From the NCBI RefSeq assembly GCF_008727875.1, contig NZ_VTWS01000001.1, forward strand, positions 1,674,001 to 1,738,000: a stretch of DNA of 64,000 nucleotides. The letters run 5' to 3'. The notes under the pieces were generated by a model. The model saw only the letters and a list, made by a program, of their open reading frames with translations, searched no databases and was not told the origin of the DNA. The DNA is from Larkinella humicola. GTDB lineage: Bacteria > Bacteroidota > Bacteroidia > Cytophagales > Spirosomataceae. A program made the translations under genes and the position numbers. The first letter of the stretch is position 1. Each line of letters starts with the position of its first letter. Positions 33,262-42,117 of this stretch are shown piece after piece.

Positions 33262-35153
33262 TCGCCGGGCTCTTTTAGCAACACCATCACGTCGGCGGCT
33301 TCGATCGGCATGGGGTCGGTAGGAATTTCGGCAGTTCCGATTTTGGAAATAACTTCCTTTACTTCCGGAAAACCGTTTTTAAGAATGGTTTCCATGCGCC
33401 GGGCGGTTTCTACGGTTTGCGTCAGCGACGAACCCGGTTTGAGCGTCAGACTAATGGCAATATCACCCTCGTCGAGGTTGGGGATAAATTCGCCCCCCAT
33501 CGAACCAAACAGAAGAACCGCTCCGACCAGCAAAAGGGCCGACAATGACAGCACGGTTTTTTGCCAGCGTAAGGCTCCGACCAACAACGGTTTATACAAC
33601 CGGTAGAGGGCTTTCATAAGCCGGTCGGCCAGCGTTCCCTCCTCCCGTATGTCTTTGCGAAGCAAGGTAGCCGCCATCATCGGCACATAGGTGACACACA
33701 GAATCATCGCGCCAATAATGGCAAACCCGACCGTCAGAGCCATGGGGCGGAACATCTTGCCTTCGATGCCGGTCAGCGACAGAATAGGCACATACACGAT
33801 CAAAATAATCAATTGACCAAACAGGGCGGAGCGCATCAGGCGGCTGGACGAATCCAGCGAAATGTCGTTCATCGACTGCGAACGGGCCGCCTGGGTGTGT
33901 ACGATCTGGAAAATCATGCTTTCGACAATGATAACGGCCCCATCAACCAGCAGTCCGAAATCGATGGCTCCCAGGCTCATCAAATTGACCGAAACCCCAA
34001 AGACGTGCATCATGCCCAGCGCAAACAAGAGGCAAAGCGGAATGACGGAGGCCACCACCAGCCCCGCCCGCCAGTTGCCCAACAGGAGCAGCAACACACT
34101 CATGACAATCAATCCACCCTCCAGCAAGTTTTTACTGACGGTATGGATAGCTTTGTCGATGAGCACCTTCCGATCCAGAAACGGTTCGATGATCAAACCG
34201 GGCGGCAAACTTTTCTGAATCTCGGCCATGCGGATTTTGACGCCTTCGATGGTTTTTTCGGAAGATGCCCCCTTGAGCATCAGCACAATACCGCCCACCA
34301 CTTCGCCCCGCCCATTCCGGGTCATGGCGCCGTAGCGGACCGCATGACCCACGCCCACCTGCGCGACATCCCGAACCAAAATGGGCGTTGGGCCAACATT
34401 TTTGACGACAATCTGGCTGATTTCATCCGGGTTTTTCACCATGCCTTCGCCCCGGATGAAGAAGGCTTCCGGCCCTTTTTCGATGTAACTACCGCCCGTG
34501 TTGGCATTGTTGGCCGTCAGGGCCTCGACCACTTCGGTCAGCGTCGTGTTCATGCCCCGCAGCCGTTCGGGGTCGATCCGAACTTCGTATTCTTTCAAAT
34601 AACCGCCCAGGCTGCTGATGTCCACCACGCCCGGCACGCCCGCCAGTTGGCGTTTGATGAGCCAGTCCTGCACGGTGCGCAGGTCGGTTGCCGTGTAGCG
34701 GTTTTCAAAACCGTCTTTGGGTCGGACCACGTACTGATAAATTTCGCCCAGACCCGTTGTCACCGGAGCCAGTTGAGGAGTGCCCTCCGTCAGTTCTCCT
34801 TCGGCGGTTTTAAGTTGCTCGGCCACTAACTGGCGGGCCAGAAACGTCGGTGTCGATTCTTCAAAAACCACCGTGATAACGGACAAGCCGAACCGGGAAA
34901 TCGACCGAATTTCCGTAACACCCGGCACATTTCGCAGGGTGGTTTCGAGCGGAAACGTGATGAACTGTTCGGTTTCCTGAGCCGCCAGTGATGGAACCTG
35001 GGTGATCACCTGAACCTGATTGTTGGTAATATCGGGAATGGCGTCAATGGGCAGTTGCCGGAGGGCGTAGGTACCCCAGGCAATCAATGCCACGACGCCC
35101 AGCACCACCATCAATTTTTGATGGATGCTGAACTGAATGATTTTTTGCAGCAT
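33198..35153 (-). pseudogene. Truncated CusA/CzcA heavy-metal efflux RND pump
   Basis: From the ATG at 35153 about 635 residues are normal CusA: first helix and LPIDAIPDITNNQVQVITQ, the porter region, helices 2-6 with GAIDFGLLVDGAVIIVESM, and GGEFIPNLDEGDIAISL near 555. After VMVLLKEPGEWPTA the frame changes into about 14 unrelated residues and stops. A full CusA has about 1030 residues, so the second porter half and helices 8-12 are absent. The lost stretch, with the start of TolC, is estimated at about 1.7 kb. A microhomology GCCCACGGCGA fits both sides of the junction. An assembly error is an alternative. Confidence 0.85.
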
Positions 35154-35243
35154 AATACAGATAACTCGTTGAAAATGAATAGCAGGCAGACTAACCCCGT
35201 GCGGATGACACGGGCTCAGACGCCAAACGATCAATGCCGGGAG

Positions 35244-35636
35244 TTACCCGAAACGGGGCGGTTGAAACAGCAGCGTGGTTCGCTGGAAGGAATAGCGGTT
35301 TTCGTAGGAGAAGCGAACCGAGGGGAAAGGGGTAAAAATCGCGGGTTCGATCGGTTGCCATTGCGGCTCGGTCAACACAAAAACAAAACCCGACGAGAGG
35401 TGATTGTACATGGGCAGTTTGACGCCCTTGTGCGGTGTTTTGGCGTGTTCCGATCCGGCAGCGTAATGGAGGGAAAGAAATTGCCAGAAATCAAACGTGT
35501 TTTTGGCGGCTTGCCGATGCAACTGGTAATGAGCCAGCAAACCGGGAAGTTTATACACTTTCTCCACGTCAGTCTGAGGGAATAGACTGCCCGCCAACAT
35601 CAGGATGCCCAGAAAAAGAGCCAGCGTGGATTTCAT
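35244..35636 (-). CDS. Exported small protein of the CusA-associated type
   Basis: A 130-residue protein with a signal peptide (ALFLGILMLAGSLFPQ). The mature part includes LPGLLAHYQLHRQAAKNTFDFWQFLSLHYAAGSEHAKTPH and LPMYNHLS. Small exported proteins with a His-rich HY-x-SEHA pattern stand before CusA-type pumps in several Bacteroidota (family knowledge, not named). Histidines could bind metal. It lies about 90 bp upstream of CusA on the same strand, so probably opens the operon. Confidence 0.65.
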   Translation of the reverse strand: MKSTLALFLGILMLAGSLFPQTDVEKVYKLPGLLAHYQLHRQAAKNTFDFWQFLSLHYAAGSEHAKTPHKGVKLPMYNHLSSGFVFVLTEPQWQPIEPAIFTPFPSVRFSYENRYSFQRTTLLFQPPRFG

Positions 35637-35640
35637 CGGT

Positions 35641-35648
35641 CAAAGGTA
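35641..35648 (-). promoter_or_regulatory. -7 box of the efflux operon, 4 nt before the first ATG
   Basis: TACCTTTG on the minus strand is an exact TAnnTTTG match. The ATG of the 130-residue protein (35636) follows after four bases, the same spacing as at the Ada-like gene. The expected TTG element is not clear. A leaderless transcript is possible. Confidence 0.45.
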
Positions 35649-35753
35649 CGGCTCAATCCGGCAAGTTCCGAGTTGATAGCCCTTGTTTTCTCATTTTCGG
35701 GCAGTTCTGCCTCGAAACCGCAGTCTACACTAAATTTTCAGGAATTTTCGAGT

Positions 35754-35804
35754 CGTTATTTTCATTTGAACATAACGACTCGTTATCTTTCACTGAAAAT
35801 AACG
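35754..35804. promoter_or_regulatory. Tandem 24-bp palindromic operator candidate before the TonB receptor
   Basis: Two consecutive boxes each read CGTTAT-N12-ATAACG: box 1 at 35754-35777 and box 2 at 35781-35804, a 27-bp pitch, ending 6 bp before the ATG at 35811. Box 1 arms extend to 11 bp (CGAGTCGTTAT with ATAACGACTCG, 35749-35782). Spacing by about 2.6 helical turns and the position next to the start point to binding of a dimeric regulator, possibly a metal-responsive one given the neighbouring metal-efflux operon (inference). Confidence 0.75.
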
Positions 35805-35810
35805 CTTTCG

Positions 35811-38375
35811 ATGAAATACCTCTCCGTTCTGTTTCTGCTGTCAACGCGGCTGGCACTGGCAAACACCCTGCCGGACAGCACGATTGCCCGCCGGGATTCG
35901 CTCCGAAAAATTCAACTGAACGAAATTGTGGTGACGGCTTCGCGGGTGCCGGAATCCATCCTGAAATCGCCCGTCAGCATCGAACTCCTCGATGCGCGGC
36001 AAATCCGGCTGTCGGCTCAGCCGTCGTATTTTGACGCCATTGAAAACCTCAAGGGTGTTCAGTTGCTGACCTCCAGTCTGGGCTTCAAAGTGTACAACAC
36101 GCGCGGCTTCGCCAATCCAACCAACGTCCGGTTTGTGCAGCTCGTGGATGGCATGGACAACCAGGCCCCGCACATCGGTGCCCCCATCGCTAATGCCCTC
36201 GCCCCCTCGGATCTGGACATCCAGCAGGTCGAAATTGTGCCGGGAGCGGCTTCGGCACTGTATGGCATGAATGCCCTCAACGGGTTAGCACAACTGATTA
36301 CCAAAGATCCTTTTACGTCGCAGGGGCTGAGTGTCAGTCAGAAAACCGGGATGAATCACGTCAACGATCCGCTTGTTTCGGCGAAATTGTACAATGAGAC
36401 CAGTCTGCGGTATGCCCGGACGCTCGGTTCCCGGTTGGCGGTCAAACTGAACCTGACGTACCAACGTGGTTACGACTGGATTGCCCGAAATCCGGATGAC
36501 CTCAACCCCGGAGCCAATGCGTCGCTGGGATTGGTCGGTGCCGAAAACCCCGGTCGGGATCGGATCAACGTCTACGGCGATGAATCGGCCAACCGCCGGA
36601 CGCTGACGCTCGATGGCAAGAAATACGTCGTTTCCCGAACCGGTTATTTCGAAAATGAAACGGCTGATTTACGGCTCCACAATCTGCGGGGCGATGTGGC
36701 GGTTTTCTGGCGTATCCATCCCGGGTTAACGGTTTCGTACCGGTATAAAGCCGCAACGCTCGCTACGGTTTATCAGCGCACCAACCGGTTCCGGCTAGAC
36801 GATTACCGGCTCGACCAGCACGGCCTGACGCTTGAATCGCCGTCGGTCCACCTCCGCGCCTACCGAACGCACGAAACGACCGGCGACTCCTACAACATTC
36901 GCTCGATGGCAGAGAACATCGATCGGTCGTTCAAATCCGACAACCAGTGGTTTACCGACTTTTCCATCCAGTTTCTGGCCGCTACGAAAACCGGGCAACC
37001 CACCTCCCAGGCTCTTCAAACCGCCCGCACCACCGCCGACCAGGGACGCCCCCAGCCCGGTTCGGCCACGTTCAATACGCAGGTTGACAAGCTTCGCCAA
37101 ATCAACAATTGGGACATCGGGGCAGCTTTGCAGGTGCAGTCGTGGCTGTATCACGCAGAGGGTCAGGCCGAACCAACGAAAGTGCTCTGGTCGGGTTTCC
37201 GCGAAAAAACCGGCCTCAACCTGCTGGTGGGTTTCGACTACCGGCAGTACGTCGTTTTTCCGGATGGCAACTATTTCATCAACCCCGAAGAGTCGGGACA
37301 GAACCTGATTTACTACAAAACCGGCGGTTTTCTCCAGGCATCGCGGTCGTTTTTTCAGGAGCGGTTGAAACTGACCGGTTCCGTCCGGGTCGACAAAAAC
37401 CGCTATTTCGACGCCCGGCTGAACCCGCGGGTGTCGGCGGTTTTTTCGCCCGGCGAGCATCACCATTTCCGGACGTCTTACCAGACCGGCTACCGGTTTC
37501 CGTCGCTCTTCGAAGCGTTTTCCAACGTTAATTCGGGGGGTGTGAAACGGGTCGGAGGCTTGAAGATCATGTCGCAGGGCATTTTTGAGCGTTCCTATTT
37601 CCGGACATCGATCGACGCTTTTCAGGCCGCCATCAACACCGACGTCAACACGAACGGGTTGACGACCGACCAGGCCATTCAAAAGAATAAAGGCTTGATT
37701 CGGGCCAATACCTATACGTACCTCAAACCCGAGCAGGTCAGCAGCCTGGAGTTGGGTTACAAGGGCTTGTTCCTCGAAAACCGCCTGTCTGTAGATGTCG
37801 ATTTCTACTACAACGTGTACCGAAATTTCATCGCCCAGGTCGAAGCGAATGTTCCCAAAAGCCGCAATCCGGATTCGCTGGCCTATGCCCTGGCCGACCG
37901 CACCAAACAGGACCGCTACCGGCTCTGGACCAACTCCAAAACGAAGGTCTTCAATTCCGGTTCGAGTCTGGGCGTTCGGTATTCGGCGGGTCGCAACTGG
38001 GTCCTGTCGGGGAATGCGTCGTTGGCCCAACTCGACCGCACCGACCGGGGTGATGGACTGGAAGAAGCGTTCAACACCCCGAAATGGATCACCAACGTGG
38101 GAATCGGCAACCCGACCCTCTGGAAGAACCTCGGCTTTTCGGTGCATTTTAAATACCAGAGTTCGTTTCTCTGGCAATCGTCACTGGCAACCGGCCGGGT
38201 TCCCGCCATCCATACCGTCGACGCCCAGCTTCGCTACGGGTTACCAAAACCCGGTTTGTCGTTGAAAATTGGTGGCACCAATCTGCTAAACCACCCCTAT
38301 ACCACTTTCGCGGCCGGGCCGAGCGTAGGCGGATTGTATTATGCGACGGTGGTGGTGAGGGTTTTAAATGAATGA
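35811..38375 (+). CDS. TonB-dependent receptor
   Basis: 854 residues from the ATG at 35811, which directly precedes the signal peptide (YLSVLFLLSTRLALA). A TonB box NEIVVTASR (37-45), a plug domain with IENLKGVQLLTSS and PGAASALYGMNALNGLAQLITK, and a long barrel ending TTFAAGPSVGGLYYATVVVRV follow. No carboxypeptidase-regulatory domain is present, unlike SusC, so it is closer to siderophore, cobalamin or metal receptors. It is divergent from the metal-efflux operon and has a tandem operator-like palindrome at its start. Its stop codon lies within class A copy 6. Confidence 0.94.
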   Translation: MKYLSVLFLLSTRLALANTLPDSTIARRDSLRKIQLNEIVVTASRVPESILKSPVSIELLDARQIRLSAQPSYFDAIENLKGVQLLTSSLGFKVYNTRGFANPTNVRFVQLVDGMDNQAPHIGAPIANALAPSDLDIQQVEIVPGAASALYGMNALNGLAQLITKDPFTSQGLSVSQKTGMNHVNDPLVSAKLYNETSLRYARTLGSRLAVKLNLTYQRGYDWIARNPDDLNPGANASLGLVGAENPGRDRINVYGDESANRRTLTLDGKKYVVSRTGYFENETADLRLHNLRGDVAVFWRIHPGLTVSYRYKAATLATVYQRTNRFRLDDYRLDQHGLTLESPSVHLRAYRTHETTGDSYNIRSMAENIDRSFKSDNQWFTDFSIQFLAATKTGQPTSQALQTARTTADQGRPQPGSATFNTQVDKLRQINNWDIGAALQVQSWLYHAEGQAEPTKVLWSGFREKTGLNLLVGFDYRQYVVFPDGNYFINPEESGQNLIYYKTGGFLQASRSFFQERLKLTGSVRVDKNRYFDARLNPRVSAVFSPGEHHHFRTSYQTGYRFPSLFEAFSNVNSGGVKRVGGLKIMSQGIFERSYFRTSIDAFQAAINTDVNTNGLTTDQAIQKNKGLIRANTYTYLKPEQVSSLELGYKGLFLENRLSVDVDFYYNVYRNFIAQVEANVPKSRNPDSLAYALADRTKQDRYRLWTNSKTKVFNSGSSLGVRYSAGRNWVLSGNASLAQLDRTDRGDGLEEAFNTPKWITNVGIGNPTLWKNLGFSVHFKYQSSFLWQSSLATGRVPAIHTVDAQLRYGLPKPGLSLKIGGTNLLNHPYTTFAAGPSVGGLYYATVVVRVLNE

Positions 38376-38449
38376 TGAATTATGGATGATGAACGATGAA
38401 TGTTTGCCTGCGGAGCTAATTCATCGTTCATCATCCATAATTCATCATT
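38371..38449. repeat. Class A palindrome, copy 6 (ATGATGAATTATGGATG words)
   Basis: Perfect 31-bp arms at 38371-38401 and 38419-38449 with a 17-nt loop (GTTTGCCTGCGGAGCTA). The left arm begins in the last codons of the TonB receptor; the right arm touches the carbonic-anhydrase stop codon. The loop does not carry the CTGACGC motif. Confidence 0.95.
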
Positions 38450-39132
38450 TACTTCAACAGCCGAATATCCGTCGTCAGGGCTTTCGCCAAACCGTCTTCG
38501 TCGCCCAGATCACGAACGAACTGAACGTCGGCCTTATCTTCCGGCGACAAATTGACGATTTCTTTCAACTGCCCGTTGTGAATGTCAAACACCCAGCCGT
38601 GCAGCCAGAGCGGTTGTTTCTGATTCCAGGCATTCTGGACAATGGCCGTGTGGCCCAGGTTGTATACCTGCTCTCGCGTGCTGAGTTCGACCAGGCGATT
38701 GAACCGGCTGGGTTCGTCGGGCATGTTTTTCAGTTCATCGAAGTATTTCTCCTTCACGTTCTGAATATTTTGCAACCAGTTGTCAATCAAGCCATAGCGC
38801 CTGTTGTGCAAGGCTGCTTTTACCCCGCCACATTCGTAATGACCACAGACAATTACGTGCCGGACTTTCAGCACCTCGACGGCGTATTGCAAAACACTGA
38901 GCAGATTCAGATCCGACGAAATGACCTGATTGGCGATGTTCCGGTGAACGAACATCTCGCCCGGAAGGGTGCCGGTGATTTCTTCGGCAGAAACCCGGCT
39001 GTCGGAACAGCCAATCCACAGAAAGTCAGGCTTTTGGTCGGCTGCCAGTGCTTCAAAATAGAACTCATCGAGTTCCAGTTTGTCCAGTGCCCAGGCCTTA
39101 TTCGCTAATAGTAACTTCTCGTGTCTTTGCAT
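38449..39132 (-). CDS. can: Beta-class carbonic anhydrase
   Basis: A 227-residue zinc enzyme interconverting CO2 and bicarbonate. Zinc ligands and catalytic dyad are visible: GCSDSRV (Cys42, Asp44, Arg46), HRNIAN at 63, and CGHYECGG (His98, Cys101). It starts 35 bp inside the end of the SulP gene, so the two are translationally coupled. Together they would take up bicarbonate or another anion and equilibrate it with CO2 in the cytoplasm. Confidence 0.96.
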   Translation of the reverse strand: MQRHEKLLLANKAWALDKLELDEFYFEALAADQKPDFLWIGCSDSRVSAEEITGTLPGEMFVHRNIANQVISSDLNLLSVLQYAVEVLKVRHVIVCGHYECGGVKAALHNRRYGLIDNWLQNIQNVKEKYFDELKNMPDEPSRFNRLVELSTREQVYNLGHTAIVQNAWNQKQPLWLHGWVFDIHNGQLKEIVNLSPEDKADVQFVRDLGDEDGLAKALTTDIRLLK

Positions 39133-40714
39133 GGGTACGTAAGCTACGTTTTTTTAATGAAACATTTTTCAGTTCATACTTGATGTCCAGCGTATGTGCC
39201 GTTTCCTTGAAATCCTGCAGGATGTTGTAAATATCGTGGTCGATAAAGGAAGCGTGCGTGCCATCCACCAACACTTCATCACCCGTCTGCAACTCGCGCA
39301 GGGTTTCTTTCAACTGGGGTTTCACCAGAAAATACATGTCTTTCTGGATCTTGATCAGCACCCGGTTTCCATCGCGCACCACCCGGAAGGCCGCCTGAAA
39401 GTTGGTCAGCAGAACAAACACGATGCCAACCACCAGACCAATCCCGATGCCTATGAGCAAATCCGTAAATACGATACCCAATACCGTGACAATGAACGGA
39501 ATAAACTGATAAATCCCTTCCCGGTACGTCTTTTTGAAAACGTCCGGTTTGGCCAGTTTATACCCTACGGTGATCAGCAAAGCCGCCAGACAGGACAACG
39601 GGATCAGGTTCAGGAACGGGGCTCCCAGAAAAACCGCCAGCATCAAAAACAAGCCGTGAACAATGCTCGAAACCCGGGTTTTACCACCACCGTACACGTT
39701 AGCCGAAGTCCGGACAATCACGGATGTCAACGGCAAACCACCAACCAATCCCGAAACTATGTTGCCAATGCCCTGCGCCACCATTTCCTGATCGGGCGAC
39801 GACACCCGTTTTTCCGTGTCAAGCTTATCGGCGGCCTCCAGATTCAGAAGCGTTTCCAAACTCGCTACAATGGCGATCGTAACCGCCGTGACATAAACCT
39901 TGGGATTGGTCAGGGCGCCAAAATCCGGAAAATAGAAAATAGAAAACACGCTCTTACCGGCTTCAATTTCCGGAATTTGCACCATGTGCTGGTGTTTGGA
40001 AGTTCCCAGATACCACTCGGGCATCATAACCCGAAACAGTTCATTCAGACCGACTCCCAGCACTACCACCGCCAACGCGCCGGGGAAATTCCTGAAAAAA
40101 CCGATGCCTTTTTGGGCGCCTTTTCCCCAGAAATAAAGCAGGATAAAGGAAGCAACGCTGATAATGACCGCACCGGTACTGGCTGTTTCAACGGCCCGGT
40201 AAATTTCGGAAATCGTGTTTTCACCGTCGGCCAGTTGTTGAAACGCAAACTCACCCTCAAAATCATTATCCCGACCCAGGGCGTGGGGAATCTGTTTCAG
40301 AATAATCACCAGTCCAATGGCAACCAGCAGGCCCCGAATAACACTATCCGGAAAATAACCGCTAAATTTCCCGGCTTTTAGAATGCCTAATCCCAGTTGA
40401 ACAATACCGGCCAGAACCACCGCCGTTAGAAACACTTCGAACGCACCCAATCCGGCGATGCTGTCGGCTACAATAACGGCCAAACCGGCCGCAGGACCAC
40501 TGACGCTGACTTCTGAACCCGACAGAAAGCCAATGACCAGACCACCGACCATGCCGGCGACCAAACCCGAAAACAAAGGCGCACCCGACGCCAGCGCAAT
40601 TCCCAGACACAGGGGCAATGCCACTAAAAAAACCGATAAACCAGCCGGTAAGTCCGAGCGAAACGTAGAGAGGGAATAATGCGATAAGGTCTTTAGGGGT
40701 CTAAAGAATTTCAT
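39098..40714 (-). CDS. SulP family anion (bicarbonate/sulfate) transporter
   Basis: A 538-residue membrane protein with the SulP fold: SDLPAGLSVFLVALPLCLGIALASG, the FLSGSEVSVSGPAAGL motif, GLPLTSVIVRTSANVYGGGKT near 310-330, and a cytoplasmic STAS domain (about 430-535). The tight link to a carbonic anhydrase suggests bicarbonate transport, as in cyanobacterial BicA-like systems (established family role, inferred for this gene). Sulfate cannot be excluded. Confidence 0.9.
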   Translation of the reverse strand: MKFFRPLKTLSHYSLSTFRSDLPAGLSVFLVALPLCLGIALASGAPLFSGLVAGMVGGLVIGFLSGSEVSVSGPAAGLAVIVADSIAGLGAFEVFLTAVVLAGIVQLGLGILKAGKFSGYFPDSVIRGLLVAIGLVIILKQIPHALGRDNDFEGEFAFQQLADGENTISEIYRAVETASTGAVIISVASFILLYFWGKGAQKGIGFFRNFPGALAVVVLGVGLNELFRVMMPEWYLGTSKHQHMVQIPEIEAGKSVFSIFYFPDFGALTNPKVYVTAVTIAIVASLETLLNLEAADKLDTEKRVSSPDQEMVAQGIGNIVSGLVGGLPLTSVIVRTSANVYGGGKTRVSSIVHGLFLMLAVFLGAPFLNLIPLSCLAALLITVGYKLAKPDVFKKTYREGIYQFIPFIVTVLGIVFTDLLIGIGIGLVVGIVFVLLTNFQAAFRVVRDGNRVLIKIQKDMYFLVKPQLKETLRELQTGDEVLVDGTHASFIDHDIYNILQDFKETAHTLDIKYELKNVSLKKRSLRTHAKTREVTISE

Positions 40715-40872
40715 ATTATCTTCAATTATGATGAAAAATTAGCGTAGCATAGTTCTGTCTTGCAGGCAAATAATACTGCATGCCTATAAGAGCAGTTCTA
40801 TAACCACAAAACTCGCAATAAAATTTTAATCTGTTTTTAATCTTTTCACGGTTTTCACTATTTCTTTAATTA

Positions 40873-42117
40873 ATGCTACTTTTCAATTCCAGCGAACGGG
40901 CTTTTCTGCAGGAACACCTGCACGATGATCCCCATACGTTAGTGCTGCGTCATTCGTCGCCGGACGGAATTCGGGTTAAAGCCGTAGCAGATCAGTTGAT
41001 CGCCCGACAGAAAGCGCGAACCAAGTTGCCGGGCTGGTATGAAAATGCGGAACTGGTGTTTCCCCCCGCCCTGTCGGTCGAACAGGCCTCCTCGGAGCGG
41101 ACAGCGGACTACAAAGCTTCCATCATTTCCCGAAACGGTGGCAAATCCGGGCTGCTTCTGGATCTAACCGGCGGCATGGGCGTCGATTCACTCGCCTTTT
41201 CCCGGCAGGCCGACCGGGTGATTTACATCGAACAACAGCCTAATCTGGCCGAACTGGCCGCGTATAACCTGCCGAAACTGGGGGGGGGCAACATTGAATT
41301 TCCGCATGAAGAGGGCCAGAATACCACCGCAGCCGCTTTTTTGACGGCGTTTACGGAAACCGCCGACTGGATGTATCTGGACCCGGCCCGGCGCGATCGG
41401 CAAGGCGGCAAGGTCGTCCGGCTGGAGGATTGCGAACCCAATATCCTGGACTGGTACCGCCCTGCTGACCCAACCGGTTTTCGCCACAAAACGAAAGCGG
41501 TTTTGCTGAAAACGTCACCCCTGATCGACATCGAACTGGTGATCCGGCAGCTCCCCGATGTATCGGCGGTGCATGTCGTTTCGGTCGACAACGACTGCAA
41601 GGAAGTGCTGTTTGTTCTGGCAGGCCGTGAAAATCCGGAAATTGAGGTGACGGCGGTCAACCTGCGCTCGTCGGCACCGGACGAGGTGTTTATTTACCGC
41701 CGAAACGATGAACGAACCGCTGATGTTCAATTTAGCGATCCGTTGCGTTACTTATACGAACCCAACGCGTCTTTATTAAAAGCAGGCGCCTTTCGGATCG
41801 TTGCCGAGCGGTTTGGTTTGTTCAAACTGGCACCCAACAGTCACTTGTATACGAGTGATCGACTGGTTGCAGACTTTCCCGGCCGGTCTTTTGAAATACT
41901 GGAAAATTGTAAACCGGATCGCAAAGCGGTTCACTTTTTTTTACCAGACGGAAAAGCCAACCTGAGTGTCCGGAATTTTCCGGAATCCACTGAGACTCTG
42001 CGGAAAAAGCTTAGCTTAACCGCCGGGGGCGCCGTTTACCTGTTTGCCACCACCCTGTCGGACAGGAAGAAACGAATTTTAATTACACGAAAACCAGTTT
42101 ATCCATCGTTACACTAA
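40873..42117 (+). CDS. THUMP-like domain class I SAM methyltransferase
   Basis: A 414-residue protein. The Rossmann motif LLDLTGGMGVDSLAFS (95-110) binds SAM and DPARRDRQGGKVVRLEDCEP near 171 resembles the catalytic region of N6-adenine or guanine RNA methyltransferases. The C-terminal ~75 residues (LSVRNFPESTETLRKKL ... YLFATTL) form the THUMP-like module seen in this group. The RNA target is unknown. A run of nine G (41280-41288) codes for LGGGN and is a possible slippage site. The stop overlaps the next ATG (TAATG). Confidence 0.85.
   Translation: MLLFNSSERAFLQEHLHDDPHTLVLRHSSPDGIRVKAVADQLIARQKARTKLPGWYENAELVFPPALSVEQASSERTADYKASIISRNGGKSGLLLDLTGGMGVDSLAFSRQADRVIYIEQQPNLAELAAYNLPKLGGGNIEFPHEEGQNTTAAAFLTAFTETADWMYLDPARRDRQGGKVVRLEDCEPNILDWYRPADPTGFRHKTKAVLLKTSPLIDIELVIRQLPDVSAVHVVSVDNDCKEVLFVLAGRENPEIEVTAVNLRSSAPDEVFIYRRNDERTADVQFSDPLRYLYEPNASLLKAGAFRIVAERFGLFKLAPNSHLYTSDRLVADFPGRSFEILENCKPDRKAVHFFLPDGKANLSVRNFPESTETLRKKLSLTAGGAVYLFATTLSDRKKRILITRKPVYPSLH

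Noticed and set aside
33813-34829. Plus-strand frame of 338 residues
   Set aside because: Antisense to CusA; composition typical of shadow frames and no recognisable motif.
36795-38177. Long minus-strand frame of 460 residues
   Set aside because: Antisense to the TonB receptor; no domain pattern; a shadow of codon bias.
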